Shown in pieces: positions 13,201-25,728 of a stretch of DNA of 64,000 nucleotides. This stretch comes from Phoebastria nigripes (lineage: Eukaryota; Chordata; Aves; Procellariiformes; Diomedeidae): positions 1,317,539 to 1,381,538 of the forward strand of contig JAYKAV010001289.1 in assembly GCA_035582835.1 (NCBI GenBank), given 5' to 3'. Within the stretch, counting starts at the first letter, position 1, and each line of letters starts with the position of its first letter. The notes beneath the pieces were generated by a model. The model saw nothing but the letters and a program-made list of their open reading frames with translations, made no database searches and was not told the origin of the DNA. A program made the position numbers and the translations under genes.

Positions 13201-15140
13201 GTGACAACGCTAGTTTTTTATTTTCAATCACTCATTAGTTCGAAGCCAGTTCCTGTTAGGAAGTAACCATATGTCATCAACACGTGGTTGACTCCAGGAT
13301 GAGCCACGTGCAATGATTTAGTGATCTCTGTGCAGCCCCTATGGAGAAGGAATGTACAAAACGCACAAAAAAGCATGAGATGATACGCAGATGATACGCA
13401 GAAGTAGAGAGAACTTTTTCACCCCAGAGTCTGAGCAGTTCTGCCACACTGGGAAGCGAGCTCCCAAGTCAGTGTAAGGACACATCACATAATTTGTTTT
13501 GAAAAGACCTACGTTTCCCAGGGCTATCAATCTGTCACCTTTCAGTCATGCCATGTAAATACAAGCACTCTTAAAATCTTGAAGGCTGCCTTTTCATCAG
13601 TATTTTAACATAAACATTCTTTTAATTTAAATGGAAATGGATCACTTACATTTTACTACTTTTTAATATTTCAAAGTGCATTATCACCATTAACGGAAAG
13701 TGACCTAAATTGAACTATTGCCAGGATAAATTTAACTTGGAAAAGCACTAGAACAAGTCTTTGCCTTTTACAGCACGTATGCTTTAGCTCTGGCATTAAC
13801 AACCAACACAGAAGTGATCAATAAACGTTCTAGCTATTACATTCACTGCCTTCATGATAACACATAATACTAGTTCAAAATCTTAGTGGAAACTGTGAAG
13901 GGTATATTGTTAAATATCCCTCTCTACTGTAATTTACCTTATGTAGGAGTCTTGCCAGGGGCTCTAATGAAGCAGAGGCAGTTTTGCAGTTTTACCATCT
14001 GTTATCAAATCTACTCCTGCTATAACAGAAACACAATTGTATTAGAATTTAGAAGTGACAAATATTGAAAAAAATATTTTCTTTCATTGTTTAAATAGCT
14101 TTGCTATGCAGTCTAAAGAACGAAACTTTTGGACAATAAATAAAACATTTTAAAAACTGATTTAATTAAAAAACAAGATATAGCAAAAGAATAATGATAG
14201 AATTGTTCTACATAACTACAATACAATAAAGAGGTATAAATAAGAAATCGTGTTATATTCCACTGCCTTCAGATTTAGATTTTAATTCAGGGTAACACGT
14301 CCTATTTTTATATGCTGCAGAAGAAAAAAAATCAACAAAAAAACCCTTTGAAATATGAATGGCATTGAAAATTTAAAAAATGCTACATCTATGCTATCTA
14401 ATGTAGGACCATAGGACCAAATTGTAGAGTACTCAGGAACTGAATCCTCCTATCCCTCTTTCCCTCCTAAGTAAGGACCTGCAGGGTAAAAACTCCAAAG
14501 AACACTACAGTTTAGCTTCACTTATGTGCAATGGACTAAAAATGAATACTTAATATTTATATGAATCATTGTCAGTGTCAAGTAAGATGAAGCTTATAAA
14601 AATAGAGCCAAATCAGGGAATGAGTTTTAAGACTCAGTGGGTAAATGCCTCTTTACGTACGGTATTATTTATAGATATTTTTCTAATCTGTTCTGTCATC
14701 TTGTCTCTTAAATTATTAGAAAGGGAGAAAGGAGGGACTATGGCAAATGTAGATGAAAGAGAAATCTTACTGGGAACTGTGGCAGGAATATGAACAAAAG
14801 CCAGGAAGGTTGGAGCTGCGTTCCTAGGCCTCTTGTTCTCTGTATGTTCTACATGAAAAACACTCCAGCCTATTTTGTAATTAAATATGAGCATTTTTTT
14901 AACTACTCTCTTGCAACAAGAGGAATGGTGTTTTCAAGACTGTGTGTTTGGCATCCAAAAGGCCAACTACCGCATCTGAAAACATGCTGAAAACAAGCTA
15001 ATCAGAAGCAGGTTTCAGACATTGGGCTAACTCCTGTGTCAGTGGTCTCGCTAAGCCCTGGACATCCTGCAGTAGCAAAATTCCCCTTTAGATATAAATG
15101 TTGATCTCACAAAGAAGGTCACAACAGGAATTTCATCACC

Positions 15141-15190
15141 AGATCCTGATTTTCATAGCTCCCCTTAAAGTCAATGACAGCTGCAGATGG
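15141..15190. repeat. suspected ancient sauropsid repeat remnant
   Basis: The words CCAGATCCTGATTTTCATAG, CTCCCCTTAAAGTCAATGA and CAGCTGCAGATGG resemble an old amniote repeat. Its usual form runs 'ccagatcctcagctggtataaat' followed by 'agctccattgaagtcaatgg'. The remnant is short and diverged, so this is a hint rather than an identification. Confidence 0.28.
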
Positions 15191-16051
15191 TCTCTTCAAG
15201 TTGATCCCCAAAGGTTCTTAAGGTAGGCATTGAAAACTTCTAAAAACGTCAGTTGCGATAGCTTTGTGCATCCATTTATCATCATCTGGTAGGGAGACTG
15301 CCAGTACTAATATCTCCCTGCATCATGAAGGTTCTGTGAGTCTTAACTATTTATGAAAATACTTTAAAAAAACTTCTACAAAAAGGACAAGATACAAACA
15401 AAATATCATTAGAATTTTAAACAAGTATTGAATATTGAAGTGCAAAATACTCAAGAAAATGAGGGTGAGTGTCACCTTGTAAGAAAATTCAAAGGAAGGG
15501 GGCACATCCACAAAGCTTCTGCTGGGTTCTTGCAAAGAGAGGAAAGTTATCTTTCACATGTAGGAATCCAGGGAGGTCATCCTTATTTTCATTCTGCTAG
15601 GAGGTGGAGAACTCTGCTATGAAGCAATTAAAGCCATTTGTTCCCTTATGCAGAGACTCACATTACACAACCTCCATCGGACAGGAATTAAAACTGGGTA
15701 AAGCAGGCATCTACTCTGTTCCCTGGATCTACATGGTTATGGAATACTGCACAGGGGGACTATGTATCCATAGGCTTTTGTTCTGATCATTCGAGTTCCA
15801 TTTTTATAAGCACCAATGTGAAGTACTTTTTTGTACTCTTTTCATCCAGGTAGGATTTCGAAGTAGCTGTATGTCTGCTGAGAACACTGGACACAACTGC
15901 TCTTTGATTTTATGACATTTCTTGCAAATATAAGCTTTTCCTGCTCTTGACTTCAGCAGCAAGGTTTAATTCAGACCAGTGAGAAATTTCATCTAATCTC
16001 TTTTTATCCTGACTGTCCTAAATCTATTTTGGAAGAAAGATGTACATGTTC

Positions 16052-16088
16052 ACAGGTGTGAGAACTGTGGAGATTACAGGTGTGAGAA
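16052..16088 (+). repeat. direct repeat of a 13-base word containing AGGTGTGA
   Basis: ACAGGTGTGAGAA occurs at 16052-16064 and again at 16076-16088, a period of 24 bases. Each copy contains AGGTGTGA, the known T-box factor half-site. Two exact copies in direct orientation could be a small tandem duplication or a paired binding site. Confidence 0.6.
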
Positions 16089-19000
16089 TTTAAGCAGAGA
16101 TCCTAGACGTGAATGTTAGGAACAACAGCTCTTTTTTTTGCCACAAGGATATTTGATCACATTGTTCATCCCAATAGCCAACCAGGTTTTATTTAGCAAT
16201 GCCAGCCTAACATGTAATTTCCACTTANGGTAGCTGTGGGCACATCATTAATTCTCGTAACTGCAAAACTTACAGTAGAAATCCCTTTCTGTGGCATCCC
16301 TTGCTCCTCACTTTGACAACTTTAGCAAAAGAACAAAAAAAATGAGATTTCTACTATGAACTTGTACATGACTGTCCAGATACAGCAGTAGTTTGGTCTA
16401 AAGATCTTCCTACAAGAGCTGTAATGTACATAGATGGCAAAGGGCTCAGAAATACATTCAGAAAAATGCAGTAGACAACTTATGTGTGGAAACTACGTTC
16501 ACAAGCCCTGTACCATGTTTATTGAGAGACCAGAAGCTGTATTNTGAGAGGCATATCAATAAAGATTTGGATACAAATGGAAAAAAATATCTTCTCATTC
16601 ACTACCTGCANTGCATATGATACTAGCTGTAATCAAGAAAAATTTCAAGATGACGTGAAGCTATCAAGCTGCATAATTCCTGCTAGTGCTCACCGCAGTC
16701 CTGCTATTGAAATGCCCACAGGCCACAAAAACGCTCTTAAGCCAACTCACTAGCCCAAATTACGAATTCTTCTAGTTAACAAAACTCACCACAGGCTTGC
16801 AGCTTAGGGTAGAATACATTTTTTCTTAAAATACACCTACCTTCATCAAAATGCTAAGTAGCCACTTGTGATTTTGAATCTCCCATTATGCTGAGGCAGT
16901 GTTTTTATTTTTTAAACACACACATAGAAAGAGATGAGCCGAAAGTAAAGTCACCATGCATGTCACCAGCCCCTCTTTAACATTTATTCTACTGCCTTAT
17001 TTGTCTTTCAAATCCAGCTACTTGTGAGGGTTGCGAGGGAGGGAAAAGGTTGATGAATTTTTTTGGGTTTGTGTTTTTGGAAACTTTGCAGATGATGTTT
17101 AGGGAGCCTTCTCACAATACACAGACTTTTTGGCTAAGAAACAGGTTTTAGAGTATCAACAGTATTATATGTATTCTGCAGTTTCAGATTTAGAGGTGGT
17201 CAAATAAATGTAGATACATTTTCTTTTTGGCAAGAAAAAATTTTTTTCTCCCGTTTCTCCCCCTCCTCTCAAAGAAGGTTTTTTCAAAGTTTCTCACTTT
17301 CCTCCATGAGAAAAATCCCAAAGTTTTTTTCCCCCAGTATTAGCTTCTTTTTCTCTCCTCACACTTACTTAATAAAAAAGTGAAAAAGTAGAATGGTCGT
17401 CAGAAAGAAAGAACAAACCAGCAAAGTTTAAGAGGGAATGACCGAAAGATAAAAAGCAAAGAATTTTCTGCATAAAATTTTGCTAAGATCTTTGGATAAG
17501 GAAAAAGCCTTGCCAGTTTAAGCCTGCAGGACAAATATGACAAATTTTGTTTAATGTTTTCAAGGAAAAAAGGATCTCTTTTTTCCAAATTGCTTATATA
17601 ATTTCCTTTAGCTTGTTTGAGGTGGGGTTTGATTGTTTGTTTGTTTGTTTTTAAATCAGTTGAGAATAAAAACAGGTTTCCATGTAGATCAGGAAAATAC
17701 AGGCTTGCTCATGAATTTTTCTTCAAATGATTCTCTGTGTTTCTCTAGCCCTTTCTGGACACGAAACCATTCTTCCTTTTAGAAGGATCAACATCTTCCT
17801 GTCCTTCTGATTGTGCCTCTTTCACGCAGAGGCTGTGGCACCAATTTTGGTTTTTAAACAACATTTTAACTGTTGTTGGATAACCGATCTCCTGCTCACA
17901 GAGCATGGGATGCTATGCAGTGGAGGAACTGCAGTCATCATCAGACATTAGAAGGACACTCTCTTGAAGCAGAACTACAGAAAATAGTGGTTCCAATGTA
18001 AGCAATGAGAAGGAAAATGCCTGGAGTGGGATGTAGCAACAGTAAGTAGGAGATGGGAGGAGGCTTCAGAATTAGAAGAACAAATCACTGTGGGGAGAGG
18101 GAAATCTCACCCTTCAATGTTCACTAGACATTGAAGAACAGTGTTGGGACCCTGGAAAGGGAATGTGGGATGACAAATCACCAGCCTACTAGTAGAGAAA
18201 CAAGACTGTCAAGAGCTTGAAATCTCAGACTGTGGCAACTTACAGCAAATCCTTTTCCAGCAAGGTGAGAACAACCTAATCAGAATAATTCAAATGAGTT
18301 AGCAATATGCCAGTACATTCTGCACGTGCTGCAAGCAAGAAAGCAGCCCTCACAAGAGCCCAGGAAGAAGGGAATTGGCAGTAATAGTTTTTGTGGTCAA
18401 AAGAGCACATTTTGCTCTTGCGAGCTTGCCAAAGAATAAAAAAAGGGTTAGGCTCCACAGTGAAAAGCCTCATGTATTATCACCAGTGCTAGCACTGGAG
18501 AAGCCTTTGCTGTAAGGACATTTGAGGATTTTGGACAGTGTGTTCTGATGCACTCGCTTTTTTCTGTGGCTTGTGAAGGTCAAACACCTTGACAGCTGGC
18601 ACAAGAGCTTGGCAGGAAGGAAAATTAAAAAAAAAAAAAAGGAAAAAGGCTGACTTCATCTCTTTAAGAGCTCTAGGGCAGACACTTCAGCGTTCCAACC
18701 TAACCAAACCAGCTTTTCCTCTTCGGAGTCCTCCACAAGAATTATGGCCTTGACCACACACACAGACTCCTTTCAGCTGTGATCCAAGACTAAATGGGAT
18801 TTCAGGAGAAAACAACAACTGGCCTAATAAATATATAGGGCACTTGTGGAAGTGAGAGGGAGCCACAGGCTCTTGCTCTGTCACACCAAAAGATGCCATG
18901 CAAGTTTCTGCGGCAGTCCCCATAGGTATTATTCTGGGGGTGATTCTCATTGTGCGTTAAATCCATGGGACAATTAGCACCCCTTCACCCTTGTTTGATC

Positions 19001-20901
19001 ACATCAATTAAAAAAAAATAGAATAGATGGGCAATCTTTAATTGAGAATATATGCTGTCTCATGAAATGATGTGGCTTGTTAATGTATTCTGTTCACTGA
19101 GGACTCCAATATGAATATATATTTAAGATTCAGTGGCAGATACAGTGATGGAGCTGAAGCAACAAGGAGAGATAAGGTAGCAGACAGAAGCAGTATGATC
19201 TTGTGTAGGAAGCATAGGGACGCACCAACTCTTGATCTGACTTCAAATGTGACCTCTGGCAAGTCACAACTTCTTGATAGTGATTTACGTCTATAATCAG
19301 AATAATATAACATTATTTATCTACCTCTTCTGGGTATTGTGGAGACTAATTAATGTTTTCACAGTAATTTGGAGATATATTTGAGATACTGGATGAATTT
19401 CCAGTATCATGTTTGCTTTAAGCAGGTGAACTGAGGACATCTTTTTGACACAGAAAGAACTAAAGTTGTTCTCAAAATAAATCAGAGGGATCAGAAGGCA
19501 ATCTTATCTTTGCTTCATTCTGATTATTCAGCATTCCTCAATAAGATTGACAGGAACTGAGAAAGCAAAGCTTTCATGCATCAGCGAGGTAAAACTTAGG
19601 AACATTTAANGTATCTACAAAACCTTTCTAAACAACAGTTAAAAATTCAGAGGATTCTTTTTGCTCTTTCAGATGAAAAATTAATGCAAGACACACCCAG
19701 TAGAATGTGCATAACAGATTATTGACAGATCTACTAAATAACTTTTAATTAAATAATGACAAAGTTTAAAAATGGAATACATATATCCCCAAATAGACAT
19801 TTTAAAACAAAACATACAAAATTAAAGCACTAGCAGACTTAATCGTACCCTACATTCAAACTGCCCTCAGTTTGCAGCAACCTCATAAAGCCAGAAAATA
19901 GTGTTAGTGAATTAACCCATCATCTACATAATCTGTGTATTCTGAATAGAGATTTCAAATTGAAGGAGCAAGTTATAGTTATACATCAGCCCTGAAGTGG
20001 CAATAGAATGAACCCTTGATTTTTATCTTGGCTGTTGTCAGAAAACACATTGCCTTCCCAGAACAGGCAGACTAAGTATGAGCTGAGAGTTATGTCTAGC
20101 AAAGTGGGTCTCTTCCAAGAAGACCAACACCCTACAGAATAAGATGCCAGAGCAGATGCTGTATATGCTGAAGCCTGACATATGCTGAAGCTCCCTGAGC
20201 AATCACAGAAAGGCGCAAGGCATACTGGGAGCAGTCACCTTTTTCTCAGCTGGGTTGGCTTTACCACCAGGATCATCTTTATATTATGAGACCTCTGACT
20301 CAAAGGCATCAGACAGATACTGAAGATAAGCTATTNGCTTCCTGCAGAAACATTCAGCCAGAAGTGGCAGAGGTACTATTACAGATCAGGATGAGAGGCG
20401 AAGAAGTCAGGACAGACACAGCAGAATGACACTTGGACTTCTTCTGTCACTGGCAGTATGTTGGGACAGGCAGTAGCCTAGTTATTCCCCTGAAGACTCA
20501 AGGAGCAAGGCAGATGATATGAGTTGCACATATGCTTTGTAGATACCAGTCTCTTTGAAAATACCCTTTGACTAGGATGCAGACCACAGAGTGTGTTGGA
20601 GGTATGTGAACAGCAAAAGACCCACTCGCTGGTGCCTCCTGCCACTGTAATAGTCTGGTAATTCTTGCTATAGGCAAGCAGAACATGGCTAGGTGCCTTT
20701 GATATTGCTCAGGGGCCATTGTGTTCCTCAAAAAAATGCACTGAAGGATGCACTGAATTTTGAAGAATTAACTCTAACTCATATTTATCATGGTTTTGTT
20801 TCTTTATGGCATACAGGGATGGCCTGAAATTGCTTATATGCTGGTTGTCTGATTCAAGGGATCAAAAGTGTCAAATTTGACCTCCCTGGCTTTTTTTTTC
20901 T

Positions 20902-20934
20902 GGAGTAATTCCTGAAGGTACCAGGAATTACTCC
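20902..20934. repeat. perfect 13-bp inverted repeat with 7-base loop
   Basis: GGAGTAATTCCTG at 20902-20914 is the exact reverse complement of CAGGAATTACTCC at 20922-20934, with the loop AAGGTAC between them. A smaller hairpin, TTCCA-AA-TGGAA, follows at 20937-20948. The stem is too short for an ordinary pre-miRNA unless imperfect pairing extends it. A T-rich run sits just 5' of it. Confidence 0.85.
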
Positions 20935-23900
20935 TCTTCCAAATGGAAGAACAAGGGAAAGCTGCTGGAATTTTAACCAAAAAAACCCCTTTCTTCCCCA
21001 GTGTTCACTGATTATAATTAATGTGAAGTTAATCAAAACTCACAGCAAAACAAAAAAAAGGTCAGGAAGCAATTATATTAGAAATCTGTTCCCCAGTCAA
21101 TTGCTTGCTTTTCAGGCTTTAGCAATGTTGTAATTTCAATACTTATGCAACCACCATAGAATTTTCTAGGTCTGAATTTTACTTCAAAAGAAGAAACTTC
21201 TCACCAACCAACCCCTTCAGGTCCAAGCGCAAGAACTTTTTTCTCATAAGGGGGAAAAAAAAAAAAAAGGAATGAGCTTCCTTTTAAGTATCCTTCACAC
21301 TTCCAGCCTCTTCAGATGCCACCACTGCATCACAGAAGAAACTATCAGGCACCTTCCTTCCTGCTTACTGCAGATCAAGTCAAGGGCACTTTGAATCATC
21401 TGGAAGACACTGCCTCAGAGCACACAGCCCTTGCAGAAAGAAATCCTCCAGGGAAATCAGTTTATGGCAGATTTTGTATTGTGCCAGGTTAACAGCATAT
21501 GTATCCCTGTCCTTTTAGCACAGACTGGAAGAAGTGGTATTTGCTAAAGCTACATAGCCAAAAACATACTTTAAAAATACACACTGTAATCAAATGTCTG
21601 TTTGTAACATTTCTGACTTGGCAGATTGACTTGCACATCAGGCACACATTTTGATGGTTAATTTTGAGCCCTAATGCAGCAGAGCAGTCTTCTATCTGGC
21701 TGGTGTCTATTCTTTCCAAAAGGCAAAGGAGTGCATAAATTATGTTTAAGAAGAGGTAGGCATTTTCTACCCACAGTGTAGAGTCACTGTAGGTGGATTA
21801 TTATCCAGGAATACTGAAGAGGTAGGAAGTCTGTGATTTAACCCATTCTTTGTAGTCTCCTTGCCTGCTATTGTTTTTACTGCTGACAGCCTGAAATTAT
21901 CCATATGATAGGATTTTTCAGGTAGTTCAGCAGCACAGCAGCTGCATTTCAGACAGTCAGCAGGAGTTAAAGCCCTAAAGCAAGGATTTTATTCTGAAAT
22001 AATACCAGGTAAGCCCTGCAGTAGCATCCAGTTGCCTCTGCTGATGTTGGCAACTATGAGATTGTTCCAGTTTACTCCCGTTAATATTTCCCTCACCAGA
22101 CCCTGCACTACAAATGCCATATATTAGCAGAACAGGATGAACTCTAAACCATCTTACAAATGACCGGCAGGATTTTGAAGCCTATTTCTTCTGCAGTATC
22201 TTTACTACTGGGAAAATAGAAAGCAATAGCTTTCACACTGCAAACTGAGACGTTTGTACATCAGGATACGGGCATGACCTTTAGCTAATACAAATAGGCT
22301 TAAAGATGTTCAGCTGAACAGAGCTACCTGCACTTACTCCAGTTGAGAACTTGGCCTTCTACATGGAGCTCAAACAAAATATTCTGAATTGTGATAAAGA
22401 AAAATAATCGCCATCAGGGCTGAGCATCCCTAAATTCCAGTGATTTGCCTACAAGTTGTCGACAGTGGGCATCTTCAGAAATAGGACCTATAAGAATAGC
22501 CAAAAAAGAGGAGGATTTATAAATGTTTAAGATGAGTTTTAGATTATCTTAGGTATCACTGTTCAACTTCTACATTTAGTATTTATGCAGAGAATAATAT
22601 TTTGCTTGTCCATAACATCTCTTTTTCCAGAAATTTGAAATACTTCACAAAAATTACTTAATCCTTTCAGTACCTCTAGTGAGAAATGCAAGTATTCTTC
22701 CAATTTTCTCACAAAATGTGCAAACTGAGGCACAGAAAGATCCCACTTTTTTCTCGAGCTATTCAAAAGAAATCATTAACAGAAATGAGAAAGGAATCCT
22801 GCCTCCCACTGCTTAAAAACCCCAGATTTTACCAGACTCACCATTGTAAATAGGTCTGAACAGGTCAAAAGCAATAATACTAAATCCAGAAATACCTGTG
22901 CCGTGCTTACTTCCAGTGGATGCTGCTCTAAAACCTAGTATTTCTTCTGCCGCAGAATGGTAGCAAAGGCTCAGTATTTTCCAGGCAGATTGGTATCTGT
23001 CACAACATCTTGGTCTTCTTCCCTGAATACCGATCTTTGTTTCTAGAAAACAAACAAATATCTTACTAGACTCACTGAGTACCACCAAGATGCAGGCAGG
23101 GACATAGCCTTGTCCCCATCCCCTCCTGACCACACTCAGGGAGGAGGCCAAGAGCTGCTGGCCAATGCAGCCTCCAAGAGAAAGAGACCAGGCAAGGTGA
23201 GCCAGACCCACCTTTTGAGAGGGGAGAGAGGGGATATTTTGCTATTGTGATGAAAATAAAAGCTGCAGCATGTTAGTCAACAGAGCTGGTCATGCTTGAG
23301 GACACGAACGAGAGAGGAATCCCTCAAGAGGGGAGGGGAGCGCAGAAATATTTCACTCCTCTCCTTAGCAGCCACATAGCAGCTGCCCTTCCCACCTTCC
23401 TCTTTGCCATCCTCTGCAGATGCCACCCTTAGTGACTTGGCCATACTGGCTTGCAAGGTGCTCGTTTTAAAACTATTGCCAATAAACTGAAATTCTTATT
23501 TCCACTGTGAACCTCAGGGGCACTCGGCAGAATTTCCATCATGGTCAGAGTCAGACATCTCCTACCCCGTAACAGGATACTAAATAGTACCAGAACACCT
23601 TCACCTTCCTTCAGCAGCCTGTGCATGGGATTGCTTAAGGGTCCCATTTTAAATCCCACACATGTGGAATTGATCCATTCACATTCCTGTTTCTGCTTAT
23701 AGCAATACTTCAGTTAATCAGTTGAGATCAGTTGTCATACATGGAGCATTAAAGTTCAGGCTCCTTGTAAAACAGAAGTCTGGGCAATGACTTTCTGACT
23801 ACTTTAAACTCCTGAGGTAGGTCTCTGTTAAATAAAGCACTGCTCAGCTCTTCTGGAGTTCTTGAGTAGCTGTTGTATTTTGTTTGATAGTTGACCCCTG

Positions 23901-24459
23901 CCACCCTGTACTTGCTGGTATAGCTGAGCTGAAATTCTTATCTGTGATCTTGTCAGGGCTGAAATTTTTATTTTGCAACTATTTCCACTTTCCACCCAAA
24001 TAAAAGAGAATACAAAGAAAGGAGAATTTTATTTTCCCAATCTTTTGTAACACAAATTACAGGGAATGATTTTAAGATAACATATGAATTAAGGGCACCA
24101 TCAGCATAAATTTAAATTCTGTTTCAAGACTGCCAAATGCTGCTGCTCAGGAATAGATAGATATAGAGATTTCCAAAAATAACTTTTCTACCATGAAAAA
24201 TTCACACAAGATTCCCACAAAAAAACCCCAAATTATTTAAAAAGCATACTACAGCCTTTATTACTTTATCGTCCTGAAAGTTATTCAGTTATTTTCTTGG
24301 AGGAATACCCAGAGGCCCCAGTAAAGAACAAGGCCATGCTATGCTAGCTCATTTAACTAGGGAGACTGAAATTGTTTTCAATGGTAATTAATATGAGCAA
24401 AAGAACCTTAATTTATATAGATACGTACATCCATATATACATTTAAACTCTGAGAAACG

Positions 24460-24519
24460 TTTCCTTCTTTTCTACAAATGTAGAAAAATTTTCCTTCTTT
24501 TCTCCAGCCTAGCTGGAGA
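24460..24519. repeat. composite of 14-base direct repeats and two hairpins beside the LTR
   Basis: TTTCCTTCTTTTCT occurs at 24460-24473 and again at 24490-24503. Between and after the copies lie two inverted repeats. TTTTCTACA (24468-24476) pairs with TGTAGAAAA (24479-24487), and TCTCCAGC (24501-24508) pairs with GCTGGAGA (24512-24519). The block ends 44 bases before the solo LTR begins. I do not recognise it as a named element. Confidence 0.7.
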
Positions 24520-24563
24520 CTAGAAAGACATCTTTCTACAGAAAATAGAGCAGAGATCCTCTG

Positions 24564-25145
24564 TGTCCTGGTTTTGGCTGGGACAGAGTTAATTTTCTTC
24601 CTAGTAGCTGGTATGATGCTGTGTTTTGGATTTAGTATGAGAATAATGTTGATAACACACTGATGTTTTAGTTGTTGCTAAGCAATGTTTACACCAGCCA
24701 AGGACTTTTCAGCTTCCCATGCTCTGCCAGGTGCACAAGAAGCTGGGAGGGGGCACAGCCAGGACAGCTGACCCAAACTAGCCAAAGGGTATTCCATACC
24801 ATATGATGTCATGCTCAGTATATAAGCTGGGGGGAGTTGGCAGGGGGGCAGGGATTGCTGCTCAGGGACAGGTTGGGCATCAGTTGGCAGGTGGTGAGTG
24901 GTTGCATCACCTGTTTTTTTTTCTCTGGGTTTTGTTCCTCTCTCTCTCGTTGTTTTACTTTTCATTACAGTTTGTTATTATTGTTGTTGTTATTATTTTA
25001 TTTCAAGTATTAAACTGTTCTTATCTCAACCCATGAATTTTCTTACTTTTGCTCTTCTGATTCTCTCCCCCATCCCACCGGCGGGGGGGAGGGTGAGCGA
25101 GTGGCTGTGTGGTGCTTAGTTGCCAGCTGGGGTTAAACCACGACA
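24564..25145 (+). mobile_element. solo LTR of an avian endogenous retrovirus (ERV), sense orientation
   Basis: The element starts TGTCCTGGTTTTGGCTGGGA and ends GGTTAAACCACGACA. The tips TGTCCTGGTTT and AAACCACGACA form an imperfect terminal inverted repeat, as LTRs do. The opening words (GAGTTAATTTTCTTCCTAGT and onward) and the late word TTATCTCAACCCATGA are those of a widespread neoavian LTR family. By recollection it is the TguLTR5-like/ERVL group. A TATATAA box lies at 24819-24825 and an ATTAAA poly(A) signal at 25009-25014, both in the right order for a + orientation LTR. The flanks CTCTG (24559-24563) and CTCTC (25146-25150) look like a 5-base target duplication with one change. No internal viral sequence or second LTR is present, so the provirus was lost by LTR-LTR recombination. 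The frames inside it are non-coding. Confidence 0.85.
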
Positions 25146-25674
25146 CTCTCCCAGCATTAACTTCTGGGACCTTAAGTCATTACATTTTTAAGTTTAGAAA
25201 AGTTATTGGGATTTTTAATAAGTTTTCATACTCTTCTTGAGCCCTGAAAAGATGAACCGATAGCAGCCTATTTGTTTCTTTCTACAGGTGTGACTTATGA
25301 ATAATTAAGTAATCCCTACACATTTCTGAATATTTCTAAAGCATTCATAAAATAGTTGTCTAACATTCTCCACAGACAGCCATTTGCGGTAAGGCCTTTG
25401 GCCTCCTATATCAGAGTCCACCAATCAACCCAGTTTTCCCTTTGCATATTCCTAAGTTTGTGCCCCTCTGTAAGAAAAGGATAACACCAGCAGAAACAGG
25501 CATTTAAATGCTATTTCTCAATACCTGTAGCTATATTTTCTTTCATTGCCTGTATACTGCACCTTTTTCTCAGCAGAATGTTTTCCTATCATAAGACAAC
25601 AGAAACAAAGGCAGTACATTAATGTCCATGTATCCAATTTTAAATCCCATGCTACTCCAAGATATTAAAATCAA

Positions 25675-25728
25675 TTTCCCCAAGGGGAAGGATACTTTCC
25701 CCAAGGGGAAGGATACTTTCCCCAAGGA
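25675..25728. repeat. 21-base tandem repeat, about 2.6 copies
   Basis: The unit TTTCCCCAAGGGGAAGGATAC occurs at 25675-25695 and exactly again at 25696-25716, followed by a partial third copy to 25728. Each full unit contains an inverted repeat, TTCCCC-AA-GGGGAA. A related word, CCCCAAGGAAAAAC, lies at 25831-25844. Because 21 is divisible by three, a frame on the + strand stays open through the repeat, but I see no sign that it is coding. Confidence 0.9.

Larger units (their letters stand above)
7211..24459 (+). other. KCNC1: KCNC1 intron 1, 7.2-24.5 kb, no gene seen
   Basis: This is AT-rich intronic DNA with no coding segment I can support. Contents include short homopolymers, a TTTG run at 17633-17653, a duplicated T-box-like word at 16052-16088, a 12-base duplication near 13378 (GATGATACGCA twice) and the strong hairpin at 20902-20934. 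There is also a variant REST-like word at 9817-9839 and a suspected old repeat at 15141-15190. A minus-strand frame at 22813-23211 (132 codons) is the longest open frame here. It shows no domain, and I take it as chance. Several single N calls are present. Confidence 0.7.

Noticed and set aside
22813..23211. Minus-strand frame of 132 codons
   Set aside because: No recognisable domain, no plausible promoter or splice structure, and ordinary composition. It is probably chance in unique intronic DNA.
24678..25119. Open frames of 73-95 codons on both strands at the LTR
   Set aside because: They lie inside the solo LTR, which is non-coding. The phenylalanine/valine-rich reading comes from its T-rich 3' part.
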